Shown in pieces: positions 1 through 8,866 of a stretch of DNA of 64,000 nt. The DNA is from Agromyces bracchium. GTDB lineage: Bacteria; Actinomycetota; Actinomycetes; Actinomycetales; Microbacteriaceae. A program made the translations under genes and the position numbers. Under the pieces are notes generated by a model that ran no database searches, was not told the origin of the DNA, and worked only from the letters and a program-made list of their open reading frames with translations. The stretch spans positions 1 through 64,000 of the forward strand of contig NZ_WMLB01000011.1 in assembly GCF_009709675.1 (NCBI RefSeq), given 5' to 3'. The stretch's first letter is position 1; every line of letters begins with the position of its first letter.

Positions 1-92
1 GTCTCGATACGGGCGCTCCGCGTCCTACTCGACCACCGGACGGCCGGTCTCGATACGGGCGCTTCGCGTCCTACTCGACCACCGGAGGTCCG
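1..92. repeat. 46-bp tandem repeat, two copies
   Basis: Two near-identical copies (1-46 and 47-92), each beginning GTCTCGATACGGGCG and containing CTACTCGACCACCGGA. They differ at one internal base and in a few bases at the end. Each unit is an imperfect inverted repeat (TCGATAC on one side, TACTCGA on the other), so it could fold as a hairpin. The array stops directly at the last codon of rlmB and probably continues left of the window. Similar GGTCTCGATACG...CTCGACCACC units are, from memory, common between genes in Microbacteriaceae; a role in transcription termination is inference. Confidence 0.8.
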
Positions 93-1100
93 CTACTCGG
101 CGCGCAGCTTCGCGATCTCGTAGAGCGTGACGGATGCCGCGATGCCGGCGTTCAGCGATTCGGTCGCCGCCGAGATCGGGATCGAGACGACCGCATCGCA
201 GGTCTCGGTGACGAGCCGCGAGAGGCCCTTGCCCTCGGAGCCGACGACGATGACGATCGGTCGATCGGCGAAGTCGAGCCCGGGCAGCGACACGTCGCCG
301 CCGCCGTCGAGGCCGAGCACGAACACGCCGCGCTCCTTCAGCGCCTTGAGCGACTGCGTGAGGTTCGAGGCCATCGCGACGGGAACGCGTGCGGCAGCGC
401 CCGCGGACGTCTTCCATGCCGATGCGGTGACGCCGACCGAACGGCGCTGCGGCACGATGACGCCCTGGCCGCCGAAGGCGGCGGTCGAGCGGATGATGGC
501 GCCGAGGTTGCGCGGATCGGTGACGCCGTCGAGGGCCACGAACAGCGGCGTCTCGCCGGAGTCGATCACCTCGTCGAGCAGGTCGACCGGGTGCGCGTAC
601 TCGTAGGGCGGCACCTTGAGCGCGAGCCCCTGGTGCACGCCGCCCTCGCCGGCGAGCCGGTCGAGCTCGGGCCGCATGACCTCGAGGATCGGGATGCCGC
701 GGTTCGTGGCGACCTTCACGGCCTCCTTGACGCGGTCGTCCATCTCGATCCGGGCGGCGATGTAGAGCGTCGTCGCGGGGATGCGCGTGCGCAGCGCCTC
801 GACGACGGCGTTCCGGCCGGTCACGATCTCGGACTCGTCGCCCGACTTCGCGCGGCGCGCGGCGCCCGACGCCCCGCGCGGAGCGCCCGGTCGTTGACCA
901 CCGCGACCACCGGACTTGGCGGCGGCGCGCTCGGCGGCCGCCTTGCGCTTGTGCGCCTGGTGGTACGGGCGATCCTCGGCCTTCGGCGTCGGACCCTTGC
1001 CCTCGAGGGCCTTGCGGCTGTGGCCGCCGGTTCCGACCTTCTGGCCCTTGCCCTTCTTGCGCACGGCTCCGGCGCGAGGCTTTCCGCTGCTGCCCTTCAT
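93..1100 (-). CDS. rlmB: 23S rRNA 2'-O-ribose methyltransferase, TrmH/SpoU family
   Basis: 335-residue SpoU-type methyltransferase that would 2'-O-methylate a guanosine of 23S rRNA using S-adenosylmethionine. The first ~90 residues are a Lys/Arg/Gly-rich basic tail, typical of actinobacterial members. A substrate-binding domain follows ([12 protein letters not shown] near residue 95), then the knotted SPOUT domain with the family motifs [32 protein letters not shown] and [18 protein letters not shown]. The start is ATG at 1100, which overlaps the cysS stop in an ATGA, so translation is coupled to cysS. Longer upstream reading frames only shadow cysS. Family is certain; the exact target nucleotide is inferred. 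Confidence 0.93.
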   Translation of the reverse strand: MKGSSGKPRAGAVRKKGKGQKVGTGGHSRKALEGKGPTPKAEDRPYHQAHKRKAAAERAAAKSGGRGGQRPGAPRGASGAARRAKSGDESEIVTGRNAVVEALRTRIPATTLYIAARIEMDDRVKEAVKVATNRGIPILEVMRPELDRLAGEGGVHQGLALKVPPYEYAHPVDLLDEVIDSGETPLFVALDGVTDPRNLGAIIRSTAAFGGQGVIVPQRRSVGVTASAWKTSAGAAARVPVAMASNLTQSLKALKERGVFVLGLDGGGDVSLPGLDFADRPIVIVVGSEGKGLSRLVTETCDAVVSIPISAATESLNAGIAASVTLYEIAKLRAE

Positions 1101-2521
1101 GAGGTGAGGCTCCAATGCGTTCCGGTCTGGCTGTCTTCGATGGTGATGCCGGCGTCCGCGAGCTCGGCGCGGATGCGATCGGCGGCGGCCCAGTCCTTCG
1201 AGGCGCGCGCAGCGCGGCGATCCTCGAGGAGTCGGGCGACGAGGGTGTCGAGCGCGGTGGCCGCAGGCCCGGCATCCGTCGCCCAGAGCGCGTCGGTCGG
1301 GTCGATGCCGAGCACCCGGACCATGGCGAGCACCTGCCCGCGCAGGTCGGCCGCCGTCCCGAGGTCCTCCCCGTCGAGCGCCTGGTTCCCGGCGCGGACG
1401 GTCTCGTGCAGGACCGCGAGCGCCTGCGGCACGCCGAGGTCGTCGTCCATGGCCTCGGCGAAGGCGCCGGGCCACGTGGCATCCGCCCCCTCATCGGCAT
1501 AGCGGGTGCCGGCCAGGCGCCGGTCGACCCGAGTCAGGAAGGTACGGATGCGGTCGACCGCGGCCTCGGCCTCGGCGAGCGAGTCGGGCGAGTAGTCGAG
1601 CGTCGAGCGGTAGTGCGCCTGGCCGAGCAGGTACCTGACGGCCAGCGGCGAGGCGAGCGCCGTGAGCTCGCTGGCGTAGACCGAGTTGCCGAGCGACTTC
1701 GACATCTTCTGGCCGCCGACGTTCACGAGGCCGTTGTGCACCCAATAGCGCGCGAAGCCGTCGCCGGCCGCAGTGGACTGGGCCAGCTCGTTCTCGTGGT
1801 GCGGGAACCGCAGGTCGAGCCCGCCGCCGTGGACGTCGAACTCGGCGCCGAGGTACCGCGCGGCCATGGCCGAGCACTCGATGTGCCATCCGGGCCGACC
1901 GGGACCCCACGGCGACTCCCAGCCCGCCGAGCGTGGCTCGGTCGGCTTGTGTCCCTTCCACAACGCGAAGTCGCGCGGGTCGCGCTTGCCGCGCGGGTCG
2001 GAGTCGGCCGCGGCCTCCATGTTCTCGCGGGCCTGCCGAGTCAGCTCGCCGTAGGTCGGCCAGCTGCCGGTGTCGAAGTAGACGTCGCCCGAACCGTCGG
2101 ACGCCGGGTAGGCGTGCCCTCGGTCGATGAGGCGCTGGATGATCCGCTGCATCTGGGTCACGCTCGCGGTGGCGCGCGGTTCGTAGGTCGGCGGCAGGAT
2201 GCCGAGCGCGTTGTAGGCGGCGGTGAACTCGAGCTCCACCCGGTACGCGAGCGACCACCACTGCTCGCCGATGCCCTCCTCGGCGGCGGCGTTCAGGATC
2301 TTGTCGTCGATATCGGTCACGTTGCGGACGAAGGTCACCGCGTACCCGCGCGCCATGAACCACCGGCGCATGAGGTCGTACACCAGGGCGCTCCGCAGGT
2401 GCCCGATGTGCGGGCTCGACTGCACGGTCGGCCCGCAGACGTACATGCCGACGTGCCCCTCCTCGAGGGGCACGAAGTCACGCAGGGCCTGGGCCTTCGA
2501 ATCGTGGAGTCGCACGGTCAC
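1097..2521 (-). CDS. cysS: Cysteinyl-tRNA synthetase
   Basis: 474-residue class I aminoacyl-tRNA synthetase that charges tRNA-Cys in the cytosol. The HIGH motif appears as [14 protein letters not shown] near residue 38, and the second catalytic loop as [12 protein letters not shown] near residue 270. The zinc-site cysteine lies in CGPTVQ (about residue 30), with the other ligand region in [13 protein letters not shown] and [11 protein letters not shown]. Length is normal. The start is GTG at 2521 with TACGCT six bases upstream, the arrangement of a leaderless transcript. Its stop overlaps the rlmB start, so the pair forms an operon. The same carD-ispD-ispF-cysS-rlmB order occurs in Mycobacterium tuberculosis. 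Confidence 0.97.
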   Translation of the reverse strand: MTVRLHDSKAQALRDFVPLEEGHVGMYVCGPTVQSSPHIGHLRSALVYDLMRRWFMARGYAVTFVRNVTDIDDKILNAAAEEGIGEQWWSLAYRVELEFTAAYNALGILPPTYEPRATASVTQMQRIIQRLIDRGHAYPASDGSGDVYFDTGSWPTYGELTRQARENMEAAADSDPRGKRDPRDFALWKGHKPTEPRSAGWESPWGPGRPGWHIECSAMAARYLGAEFDVHGGGLDLRFPHHENELAQSTAAGDGFARYWVHNGLVNVGGQKMSKSLGNSVYASELTALASPLAVRYLLGQAHYRSTLDYSPDSLAEAEAAVDRIRTFLTRVDRRLAGTRYADEGADATWPGAFAEAMDDDLGVPQALAVLHETVRAGNQALDGEDLGTAADLRGQVLAMVRVLGIDPTDALWATDAGPAATALDTLVARLLEDRRAARASKDWAAADRIRAELADAGITIEDSQTGTHWSLTS

Positions 2522-2527
2522 CCGTCA

Positions 2528-2533
2528 AGCGTA
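2528..2533 (-). promoter_or_regulatory. -10 hexamer TACGCT for leaderless cysS
   Basis: Minus-strand TACGCT lies exactly six bases before the GTG start of cysS. There is no Shine-Dalgarno sequence in the gap. One of fourteen such TANNNT hexamers six or seven bases before a start codon in this window. Confidence 0.6.
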
Positions 2534-2621
2534 CCGGCGCGCCCGCCGTGAGAACGGCGAAGACGGATGCCGCGCCTCAGCGCTTTCGGGCGCGCGCCGC
2601 GGCGCGACCACGGGTCGTGCG

Positions 2622-3845
2622 TCAGGTGGGGACGACGAGCGCGGTCGCGATGGCCGTGATGCCCTCGCCGCGGCCGGTGAAGCCGAGGCCATCGGTCGTG
2701 GTCGCAGCGACGCTCACGGGCGCGCCGACGATGCCGGTCAGCAGGGCCTCCGCCTCGGCGCGGCGGGGCGCGAGCTTCGGACGGTTGCCGACGACCTGGA
2801 CCGAGACGTTGCCGACGCGCCATCCGGCCTCGGCGAGCCGGCGCACGGTCTCGGCGAGGAACACGTCGCCGTGCGCGCCGGAGAACCGCGGGTCGTCGGT
2901 GCCGAACATGCCGCCGATGTCGCCGAGACCCGCGGCGGCGAGGAGCGCGTCGCAGATGGCGTGCGCGACGGCGTCGCCGTCGGAGTGGCCGGACAGGCCG
3001 CGCTCCCCCGGCCACTGCAGCCCCGCGAGCCACAGGGGGGTGCCGGGGTCGACGGCGAACCCGTGCACGTCGATGCCGGTGCCCACGCGCGGCACCGCGG
3101 CGTGGGCGGGCAGCGCGCGCGGAGCCGACCGCTCGGCGGCCGCGCCGGTCGAAGCCCGCTCGGCGAGCAGTTGCTCGGCTCGATGCAGGTCGGAGGGCAC
3201 CGTCACCTTGAACGCGCGCGCGTCGCCCGGCACCACGTCGACCGGGACGCCGGCGGCGGCGACGAGGGCCGCGTCATCCGTGAAGTCGGCGCCAGCGGCC
3301 GCGTACGCCGACTCGAGCACCTCGCGCGGGAAGCCCTGCGGCGTCTGCATCGCGGCGAGCTCGGAGCGGTCGACGGTCTCGAGGATGTGCCCCTCACCGT
3401 CGACGCGCTTGACGGTGTCGACGACCGGCAGGCCGGGCACGATGCCGCGGCCACGCGCCTCGACCGCTGCGGCCACCTCGTCGAACACGGCCGAGGGCGC
3501 GAGGGGCCGCGCCGCGTCGTGCACGAGCACGACCTCGATCTCGCGCGGGAGCTCGGCGAGGCCGCGAGCGACGGACTCCTGCCTGGTGAGGCCGCCGGCG
3601 ACGACCACGAGGTCGACGGATGCCGCGGCCGCGCGCGGCACGGAGCGTTCGCGCACCTCGCCGACGCGGTCGGCCGGCGCCACCACGACCACGAAGGGCG
3701 CCTCTCGCATGCCGAGCACGGCATCCAATGCGACGCCGAGGATGGTGTCGTCACCGAGCGGAACGAGGGCCTTGGGTTCCGGATGCCCGAGTCGGGTGCC
3801 GGATCCTGCGGCGACGACGATGACGGCGACGGTGGAGTCGTTCAC
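2622..3845 (-). CDS. ispDF: Fused IspD-IspF: MEP cytidylyltransferase / MECDP synthase
   Basis: 407-residue bifunctional enzyme of the non-mevalonate isoprenoid pathway. Residues ~1-225 are the IspD cytidylyltransferase ([15 protein letters not shown] at the N-terminus, [27 protein letters not shown]), which converts MEP to CDP-ME. Residues ~255-407 are IspF (GIDVHGFA with metal ligands Asp and His, [33 protein letters not shown]), which cyclises CDP-ME 2-phosphate. The two are separate genes in mycobacteria. I chose GTG at 3845 because TACGGT lies six bases upstream and the IspD fold begins at once; an in-frame GTG at 3878 is the alternative. carD lies upstream, separated by a hairpin. Confidence 0.94.
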   Translation of the reverse strand: MNDSTVAVIVVAAGSGTRLGHPEPKALVPLGDDTILGVALDAVLGMREAPFVVVVAPADRVGEVRERSVPRAAAASVDLVVVAGGLTRQESVARGLAELPREIEVVLVHDAARPLAPSAVFDEVAAAVEARGRGIVPGLPVVDTVKRVDGEGHILETVDRSELAAMQTPQGFPREVLESAYAAAGADFTDDAALVAAAGVPVDVVPGDARAFKVTVPSDLHRAEQLLAERASTGAAAERSAPRALPAHAAVPRVGTGIDVHGFAVDPGTPLWLAGLQWPGERGLSGHSDGDAVAHAICDALLAAAGLGDIGGMFGTDDPRFSGAHGDVFLAETVRRLAEAGWRVGNVSVQVVGNRPKLAPRRAEAEALLTGIVGAPVSVAATTTDGLGFTGRGEGITAIATALVVPT

Positions 3846-3851
3846 TCCTCC

Positions 3852-3857
3852 ACCGTA
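3852..3857 (-). promoter_or_regulatory. -10 hexamer TACGGT for ispDF
   Basis: TACGGT, then GGAGGA, then the GTG start on the minus strand. The GGAGGA touches the start codon and is too close to act as a normal ribosome binding site, which favours leaderless initiation at 3845. Confidence 0.55.
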
Positions 3858-3924
3858 GCCGCCGGAACGCGACGACACCGGGTCGATCGACCCGCCTCGA
3901 CTGGCTCGCGGGCGACCCCGCAGA

Positions 3925-3967
3925 CGACGATCGCCGCCGTGCGCTTCCGCGCCGGCGGCGATCGTCG
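3925..3967 (-). terminator. Hairpin downstream of carD
   Basis: Perfect 14-bp inverted repeat: CGACGATCGCCGCC (3925-3938) pairs with GGCGGCGATCGTCG (3954-3967) across a 15-base loop. It starts 13 bases after the carD stop and lies before the ispDF promoter. No T-run follows, as is usual for actinobacterial terminators. Confidence 0.75.
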
Positions 3968-3979
3968 AAGGGGCTTCGC

Positions 3980-4462
3980 CTAGGAGGCGAGCACCTCGTC
4001 GAGGACGGTCGAAGCCTGCTCCTCGTCGGTCTTCTCTGCGAGCGCGAGCTCGGAGATCAGGATCTGGCGGGCCTTCGCGAGCATGCGCTTCTCTCCCGCG
4101 GAGAGACCGCGGTCCTGATCGCGGCGCCAGAGGTCGCGCACGACCTCTGAGACCTTGATCACGTCGCCAGAGGCGAGCTTCTCGAGGTTCGCCTTGTAGC
4201 GACGCGACCAGTTGGTCGGCTCCTCGGTGAAGGGGGCGCGCAGCACCTCGAAGACCTTGTCGAGGCCCTCCTTGCCGATCACGTCACGCACGCCGACGAG
4301 GTCGACGTTCTCTGCGGGCACCTCGATCACGAGGTCTCCCTGCGTGACGTTCAGCTTGAGGTAGAGCTTCTCTTCGCCCTTGATGATGCGTTTCTTGACT
4401 TCGACGATCGTTGCGGCACCGTGGTGGGGGTAAACGACGGTCTCGCCAACCTCAAAAAGCAT
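3980..4462 (-). CDS. carD: CarD-like RNA polymerase-binding transcription regulator
   Basis: 160-residue CarD/CdnL protein that binds the RNA polymerase beta subunit and stabilises open complexes at rRNA and housekeeping promoters. The N-terminal RNA-polymerase interaction domain is recognisable ([19 protein letters not shown], then [17 protein letters not shown]), followed by the helical DNA-binding domain ([36 protein letters not shown]). ATG at 4462 is preceded by AAAGGA nine bases upstream; the frame runs seven codons further but without a good ribosome binding site. It is transcribed away from the lpqE-like gene, with a hairpin behind it. Confidence 0.97.
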   Translation of the reverse strand: MLFEVGETVVYPHHGAATIVEVKKRIIKGEEKLYLKLNVTQGDLVIEVPAENVDLVGVRDVIGKEGLDKVFEVLRAPFTEEPTNWSRRYKANLEKLASGDVIKVSEVVRDLWRRDQDRGLSAGEKRMLAKARQILISELALAEKTDEEQASTVLDEVLAS

Positions 4463-4622
4463 GAATAGACGTCCTTTCGGCAACTTTCAGGATATCACAC
4501 CGAGGTAGTGCTAAGGTTCCGCCTCCGCTCCCGAGGAGGGCCGACGCCGTAGGCTACACTCGACTCGATCCCACGCGCGCGGGTCGCATTCCGCTGCGCG
4601 CACGCTCGTCCTTGGAGGTTCT
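4463..4622. promoter_or_regulatory. Divergent promoter region carD / lpqE-like
   Basis: 160-bp gap between two diverging genes. On the plus strand TACACT (4555-4560) is a plausible -10 element for the lipoprotein gene, followed by GGAGG just before its GTG. On the minus strand TATCCT (4494-4489) could serve carD. No convincing -35 boxes are visible. Confidence 0.4.
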
Positions 4623-5084
4623 GTGAAGGCGCGTCTCGCGGCATCCGCTGCCCTGGCTCTCGGCATCGCCATCGGCGGCAGCGGCTGCGCCATGCTGACC
4701 TACCAGGCGACGACCGAGAAGTACGACGCCAGCGACGGGGTCTCGGCCGATGTCGGCGCCCTCGACGTGCGCAACGTCCTCGTCGTGAGCGACGACGGCG
4801 AGGAGGGCAACCTCGTCCTGTCCGTGACGAACACGAGCACCGACGACGAGACGCTCTCGGTCCAGTTCGTCGACGCCGGCGACACGTTCGAGATCGACGT
4901 CGACGGCGGCGACACCGTCTCGCTCGGCACCGCCGAGGAGGAGCCGCTGCTCATCGAGAACCTCGACGCCGAGGTCGGCGGCAACGTCACGGTCTACCTG
5001 CAGGCCGGCAGCGCCGAGGGCGTCGAGATCCAGGTGCCCGTCCTCGACGGCCGCCTCCCCGAGTACGAGGACCTGGTCCCGTAA
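4623..5084 (+). CDS. LpqE-like secreted lipoprotein
   Basis: 153-residue predicted lipoprotein. A lipid-attachment signal is clear: basic start (MKAR), hydrophobic stretch, and lipobox GGSGC with Cys at residue 22. The mature part is strongly acidic and predicted beta-rich (VRNVLVVSDDGEEGNLVLS, FEIDVDGGDTVSLG), like the copper-chaperone-type beta-sandwich seen in such lipoproteins. GTG at 4623 follows GGAGG at good spacing. Position opposite carD matches lpqE in mycobacteria, which is the main reason for the name; sequence similarity cannot be checked here. Function is unknown; a surface-exposed structural or metal-related role is inference. Confidence 0.75.
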   Translation: MKARLAASAALALGIAIGGSGCAMLTYQATTEKYDASDGVSADVGALDVRNVLVVSDDGEEGNLVLSVTNTSTDDETLSVQFVDAGDTFEIDVDGGDTVSLGTAEEEPLLIENLDAEVGGNVTVYLQAGSAEGVEIQVPVLDGRLPEYEDLVP

Positions 5085-5100
5085 CGGCCCCGAAGACCAC

Positions 5101-5141
5101 GAGAGCGGATGCCGCGGCGCGAGCCGGCGGCATCCGCTCTC
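5101..5141. terminator. Bidirectional terminator hairpin between lpqE-like and regX3
   Basis: GAGAGCGGATGCCG (5101-5114) pairs perfectly with CGGCATCCGCTCTC (5128-5141); the loop can form a further short stem. It sits between two converging genes and can serve both strands. The stem is built around the genome's frequent GGATGCC word. Confidence 0.85.
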
Positions 5142-5151
5142 TCGTTCTCGG

Positions 5152-5832
5152 CTACGCCTCGAAGCGGTAGCCGAGCCCGCGCACGGTCACGAGTTGCACG
5201 GGCTCGGACGGGGTGACCTCGATCTTCGACCGGATCCGCTTGATGTGCACGTCGAGGGTCTTCGTGTCGCCGAAGTAGTCGCTCCCCCAGACGCGGTCGA
5301 TGAGCTGGCCACGCGTGAGGACGCGCCCGGCGTTGCGCATGAGCAGTTCGAGCAGCTCGAATTCCTTCAGCGGCATCGCGACCGTCTCGCCGTCGACCTC
5401 GACCGTGTGGCGGTCGACGTCCATCTTGACCCGACCGCCCTCGATGACGGCCTCGTCGAGGTCGTCGGGCTCGATGCGGCGTCGCAGCACCGCGCGGATG
5501 CGCGCGAGCAGCTCACGGGTCGAGTAGGGCTTCGTGACGTAGTCGTCGGCGCCGAGCTCGAGCCCGACGACGATGTCCACCTCGGAGTCCTTGGCGGTCA
5601 GCATGATGATAGGCACGTTCGATCGCTGGCGGATCTCGCGGCACACCTCGGTGCCGGGAAGACCGGGCAGCATGAGGTCGAGCAGCACGAGGTCGGCGCC
5701 GTCGCGGTCGAACGCGGCGACGGCGACGAGGCCGTCGGCCGCGACCTCCACCTCGTAGCCCTCGCGCTCGAGCAGGAAGCTCAGCGGGTCGCTCAGCGCG
5801 ATCTCGTCCTCGACGAGCAGGATGCGGGTCAC
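5152..5832 (-). CDS. regX3: Response regulator RegX3 (phosphate-responsive, OmpR family)
   Basis: 226-residue two-component response regulator. Receiver domain at residues ~1-120 (TRILLVEDEIALSDPLSF with the acidic pair, LVLLDLMLPGLPG with the phospho-acceptor Asp, MLTAKDS, YVTKPYSTRELLARI) and a winged-helix DNA-binding domain at ~130-226 (PLKEFELLELLMRNAGRVLT, KTLDVHIKRIRSKIE, VRGLGYRFEA). GTG at 5832 overlaps the senX3 stop in a GTGA, so the pair is co-translated. In mycobacteria SenX3-RegX3 activates phosphate-starvation genes such as pst; the PHO boxes in this window fit that role. Confidence 0.93.
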   Translation of the reverse strand: MTRILLVEDEIALSDPLSFLLEREGYEVEVAADGLVAVAAFDRDGADLVLLDLMLPGLPGTEVCREIRQRSNVPIIMLTAKDSEVDIVVGLELGADDYVTKPYSTRELLARIRAVLRRRIEPDDLDEAVIEGGRVKMDVDRHTVEVDGETVAMPLKEFELLELLMRNAGRVLTRGQLIDRVWGSDYFGDTKTLDVHIKRIRSKIEVTPSEPVQLVTVRGLGYRFEA

Positions 5833-7079
5833 TCTCGGTCTCCTCGGGATGGCGCGGCGGGAAGTGCCGCGGCGATACGGGTCTTGGCGTCCTCGGCGAC
5901 GGGTTCCGGCGCGTCGGAGTCGGATTCGGTGATCTCGGCGGGATCGCGCGCGATGGGGCGTTCGGCGAGCGGCAGCCGGATCGTGAAGGTCGAGCCGCGT
6001 CCGGGGCGCGACCACACCCGCACGTCGCCGCCGTGGTTCTGCACGGTGTGCTTGACGATGCTGAGGCCGAGGCCGGAGCCGCCGGTGTTCCGCGAGCGTG
6101 CCTGGTCGACGCGGTAGAAGCGCTCGAACACGCGGTCGAGGTCTTCCGGCGCGATGCCGATGCCCTGGTCGGCGACCGAGATCTCGACGGCGTCGTCGTC
6201 GACGATGACGCCCACGCCGACCCGCCCGCCCTCGCTCGAGTACGCGATCGCGTTCGAGATCAGGTTGTGCAGGGCGACGACGAGCAGCGCCTCGTCGCCG
6301 TACACCTCGGCGCGCGACTTCGCCCGCACCGCGACGTCGACGCCCTTCGCCGCGGCGACGACGCGGTTCTGGTCGACGGCGGCCGCCACGACGCGGTCGA
6401 CGTCGATGAGCTCGTCGCGACGGAGCGCGTCGCGCGCCTGCAGCCGGCTGAGCTCGATGACCTCGCCGGTGATGTGCGCGAGTCGGGTCGACTCGACGCC
6501 GAGCCGGTCGGCGAATCGCCGGACCTGGTCGGGTTCGTCGGCGGCCTGGTCGAGCGCCTCGGCGAGCAGGCTCACCGACGCGATCGGCGTCTTCAGCTCG
6601 TGGCTGATGTTCGCGATGAAGTCGCGGCGCACCTCGTCGAGGCGGTGCGCCTCGGTCCGGTCGTCGGCGAGCAGCAGCACGAAGCGCGTGCCGAGGCGGG
6701 CGACGCGGACCTGCAGCCGCATGGTCGCATCGCCGAACGGCCCACGCGGCAGTTCGATCTCGAGGGCGATCGGCTCGCCGGTGCGTCGCACGTCGGACAC
6801 GAGGTCGACGAGCTCGGCGTGCGCGAGCATCTGGTTGCGCACGAGCCCCATCGCGAGGGCGCCCGGCGAGGCGCGCAGCACGTTGTTGGAGGGATCGAGG
6901 ACGACGCCGGCGGACTCCAGCACGTCGAGCACCTGGTCGACGCCGTCGGGGATCGTCGGTGCGACGACGCGAGCTGCGCTCTGGCCGCGGCGCTCGGCCA
7001 TGTGCAGCACGACCGTGAACCCGGCCCCGAGGAGGATGCCGAAGGTCAGCGCGACCAGCACCGACCAGGTGGAGTCCAT
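5829..7079 (-). CDS. senX3: Sensor histidine kinase SenX3 (phosphate sensing)
   Basis: 416-residue membrane sensor kinase. One N-terminal transmembrane helix (about residues 8-28) is followed by a PAS-like segment (~45-140), the dimerisation and phospho-acceptor helix with FIANISHELKTPIASVS (His near residue 159) and a HATPase domain carrying the N box (LHNLISNAIAYS), G1 (VADQGIGIAPEDLD) and G2 (GGSGLGLSIVKHTVQNHGG) motifs. The short two-segment sensor region matches SenX3/PhoR kinases that read phosphate status through PhoU and PstSCAB rather than by direct binding. phoU lies divergently next door, which supports the assignment. Confidence 0.93.
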   Translation of the reverse strand: MDSTWSVLVALTFGILLGAGFTVVLHMAERRGQSAARVVAPTIPDGVDQVLDVLESAGVVLDPSNNVLRASPGALAMGLVRNQMLAHAELVDLVSDVRRTGEPIALEIELPRGPFGDATMRLQVRVARLGTRFVLLLADDRTEAHRLDEVRRDFIANISHELKTPIASVSLLAEALDQAADEPDQVRRFADRLGVESTRLAHITGEVIELSRLQARDALRRDELIDVDRVVAAAVDQNRVVAAAKGVDVAVRAKSRAEVYGDEALLVVALHNLISNAIAYSSEGGRVGVGVIVDDDAVEISVADQGIGIAPEDLDRVFERFYRVDQARSRNTGGSGLGLSIVKHTVQNHGGDVRVWSRPGRGSTFTIRLPLAERPIARDPAEITESDSDAPEPVAEDAKTRIAAALPAAPSRGDRE

Positions 7080-7151
7080 GGCACCACCCTAACCATGCCG
7101 GTCACCCGCGTTTCCCCCGGGTGGGCGCCGGGCGGGGGTAGGTTAGGGAGA

Positions 7152-7184
7152 GTTCAGCAGCACGGCACCTGCCGTTCACCTTCG
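7152..7184. promoter_or_regulatory. Degenerate PHO box array between senX3 and phoU
   Basis: GTTCAGC (7152-7158) and GTTCACC (7174-7180) are 22 bases apart, two 11-bp units, with a degenerate unit between. The spacing matches the direct-repeat PHO boxes seen upstream of both pstS genes. It overlaps the expected -35 zone of a minus-strand TAACCT element (7145-7140), so autoregulation of senX3-regX3 is plausible; control of phoU is possible too. Confidence 0.5.
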
Positions 7185-7270
7185 ACGGCGAGGATGTCGC
7201 GTGCCGGTCCGAGACCGGTCGTCCCGCGTGCCCGTCGTGGGAGCCCGAGACCATCGAAGGGGTCAAACAC

Positions 7271-7924
7271 ATGCGTGAGGTGTTCCAGCAGGAACTGCGC
7301 GAGGTTCAGGACGGCCTCGTCGAAATCGCGAAGCTCGTCGCCGAGGCCATCGAGAAGGCGACGCGCGCGTTCAACGAATCGAACGTCAGCCTCGCCGAGG
7401 AGGTCATCGCCGACGACCACCTCATCGACCAGCGGGCGCAGGCGCTCGACGAGCTCGCCATCACGATCCTCGCCCGGCAGCAGCCCGTCGCCCGCGACCT
7501 CCGCATCGTCGTGAGCGCGCTGCGCATCTCGGCCTCGCTCGAGCGCATGGGCGACCTCGCGACGCACATCTCGCAGCTGGCCCGGTACCGCTTCCCCGAC
7601 AAGGTCGTGCCGAAGTCGCTCCGCCCCACGTTCATCGAGATGGGCCAACTCGACGTCGAGATCGCACGGAAGCTCGTGACGCTGCTCGAGAGCGAGGACG
7701 TCGAACTCGCCAAGGCGATCCGCGACGAGGACGACAAGGTCGACGCCCTGCACCTCTCGGTGTTCGACAAGGTCCTCGGCGAGACGTGGAAGGGCCAGGC
7801 GGTCGACACGGTCGACTCGACGCTCGCCAGCCGGTACCACGAGCGCTTCGCCGACCACGCCGTCGCGATCGCGCAGAAGGTCGACTACCTCGCCACTGGC
7901 GACTGGGTGCCCGAGCCGGTCTGA
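7271..7924 (+). CDS. phoU: Phosphate signalling protein PhoU
   Basis: 217-residue all-helical PhoU with two three-helix repeats, each with the acidic metal-binding signature: SNVSLAEEVIADDHLIDQ in the first and EDVELAKAIRDEDDKVDAL in the second. RISASLERMGDLATHISQLA and YHERFADHAVAIAQKVDYLA are the family R-x-x-E-R-x-x-D/N-type helices. PhoU links the PstSCAB transporter to the sensor kinase and keeps the pho regulon off when phosphate is ample. ATG at 7271 follows GAAGGG (7256-7261) about nine bases upstream. It is divergent from senX3, with a bidirectional hairpin behind it. Confidence 0.95.
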   Translation: MREVFQQELREVQDGLVEIAKLVAEAIEKATRAFNESNVSLAEEVIADDHLIDQRAQALDELAITILARQQPVARDLRIVVSALRISASLERMGDLATHISQLARYRFPDKVVPKSLRPTFIEMGQLDVEIARKLVTLLESEDVELAKAIRDEDDKVDALHLSVFDKVLGETWKGQAVDTVDSTLASRYHERFADHAVAIAQKVDYLATGDWVPEPV

Positions 7925-7953
7925 GTCCCGGGGCGGCTGCGCCCGTCAGACGA

Positions 7954-7990
7954 CGAGGGCCGAGCGGATGCGACATCCGCTCGGCCCTCG
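7954..7990. terminator. Bidirectional terminator hairpin phoU / gpmA
   Basis: CGAGGGCCGAGCGGATG (7954-7970) and its exact complement (7974-7990) form a 17-bp stem with a 3-base CGA loop, midway between two converging genes. One of the strongest hairpins in the window. Confidence 0.9.
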
Positions 7991-8008
7991 CGTCGTGGTC
8001 GGGTCGAC

Positions 8009-8755
8009 CTACTTCTTGCCCTGCGCGGCGACCGCCGCGGCGCCGGCGGCGGCGGCCTCGGGGTCGAGGTACTCGCCGGGCCTGGTCGGCATGAAGTCGT
8101 CGCCGAGCTCGTAGACGAGCGGGATGCCGGTGGGGATGTTCAGCTCGGCGATCTCGTCGTCGGAGATTCCGTCGAGGTGCTTGACGAGCGCGCGCAGCGA
8201 GTTGCCGTGCGCGGTGACGAGCACCGTCTTCCCGGTCTGCAGGTCGGGGATGATGTCGGACTCCCAGTACGGGAGCATGCGCGCGATGACGTCCTTCAGG
8301 CACTCGGTGCGCGGCATCTCGTCGTCGGACAGGTTCGCGTAGCGCGGGTCGCCGACCTGCGACCACTCGGAGTCGTCAGCGAGCACCGGCGGCGGGGTGT
8401 CGAACGAGCGGCGCCAGAGCAGGAACTGCTCCTGGCCGTACTTCTCGAGGGTCTCGGCCTTGTCGAGCCCCTGGAGCGCGCCGTAGTGGCGCTCGTTGAG
8501 GCGCCACGAGCGGCGCACGTCGATCCACGAGCGGTCGGCCGCCTCGAGCGCGATCTCGGCCGTCTGGATCGCCCGCGTGAGCACCGAGGTGTGCAGCACG
8601 TCGGGCAGCACGCCCTTCTCGACGAGCAGTTCGCCGGCGCGCTTGGCCTCGGAGCGACCCAGGTCGCTGAGTCGCACGTCGACCCATCCGGTGAACAGGT
8701 TCTTCTGGTTCCAGTCGCTCTGGCCGTGGCGCAGCAGCACGAGGGTGTAGACCAT
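8009..8755 (-). CDS. gpmA: 2,3-bisphosphoglycerate-dependent phosphoglycerate mutase
   Basis: 248-residue glycolytic phosphoglycerate mutase interconverting 3- and 2-phosphoglycerate. The catalytic phospho-histidine lies in [20 protein letters not shown] (His near residue 10), the second histidine in [19 protein letters not shown] (~190), and the substrate loop in [15 protein letters not shown]. Length fits the dimeric cofactor-dependent enzyme, with a short Ala-rich tail ending GKK. ATG at 8755 has TAGGCT seven bases upstream, suggesting a leaderless transcript. Whether it is controlled with the phosphate genes is unknown. Confidence 0.96.
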   Translation of the reverse strand: MVYTLVLLRHGQSDWNQKNLFTGWVDVRLSDLGRSEAKRAGELLVEKGVLPDVLHTSVLTRAIQTAEIALEAADRSWIDVRRSWRLNERHYGALQGLDKAETLEKYGQEQFLLWRRSFDTPPPVLADDSEWSQVGDPRYANLSDDEMPRTECLKDVIARMLPYWESDIIPDLQTGKTVLVTAHGNSLRALVKHLDGISDDEIAELNIPTGIPLVYELGDDFMPTRPGEYLDPEAAAAGAAAVAAQGKK

Positions 8756-8762
8756 GCGCTCC

Positions 8763-8768
8763 AGCCTA
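8763..8768 (-). promoter_or_regulatory. -10 hexamer TAGGCT for gpmA
   Basis: Minus-strand TAGGCT lies seven bases before the gpmA ATG with no room for a separate leader. Confidence 0.5.
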
Positions 8769-8866
8769 GCGACCCCGGTCGGGCGGGCCCGCGGCGGGGT
8801 CGTCGCGTGACGGATGCCTCGGGCCGACGTCCGACGCCGGCCGGTCCGGGCTGCGAGACTGGGAGC

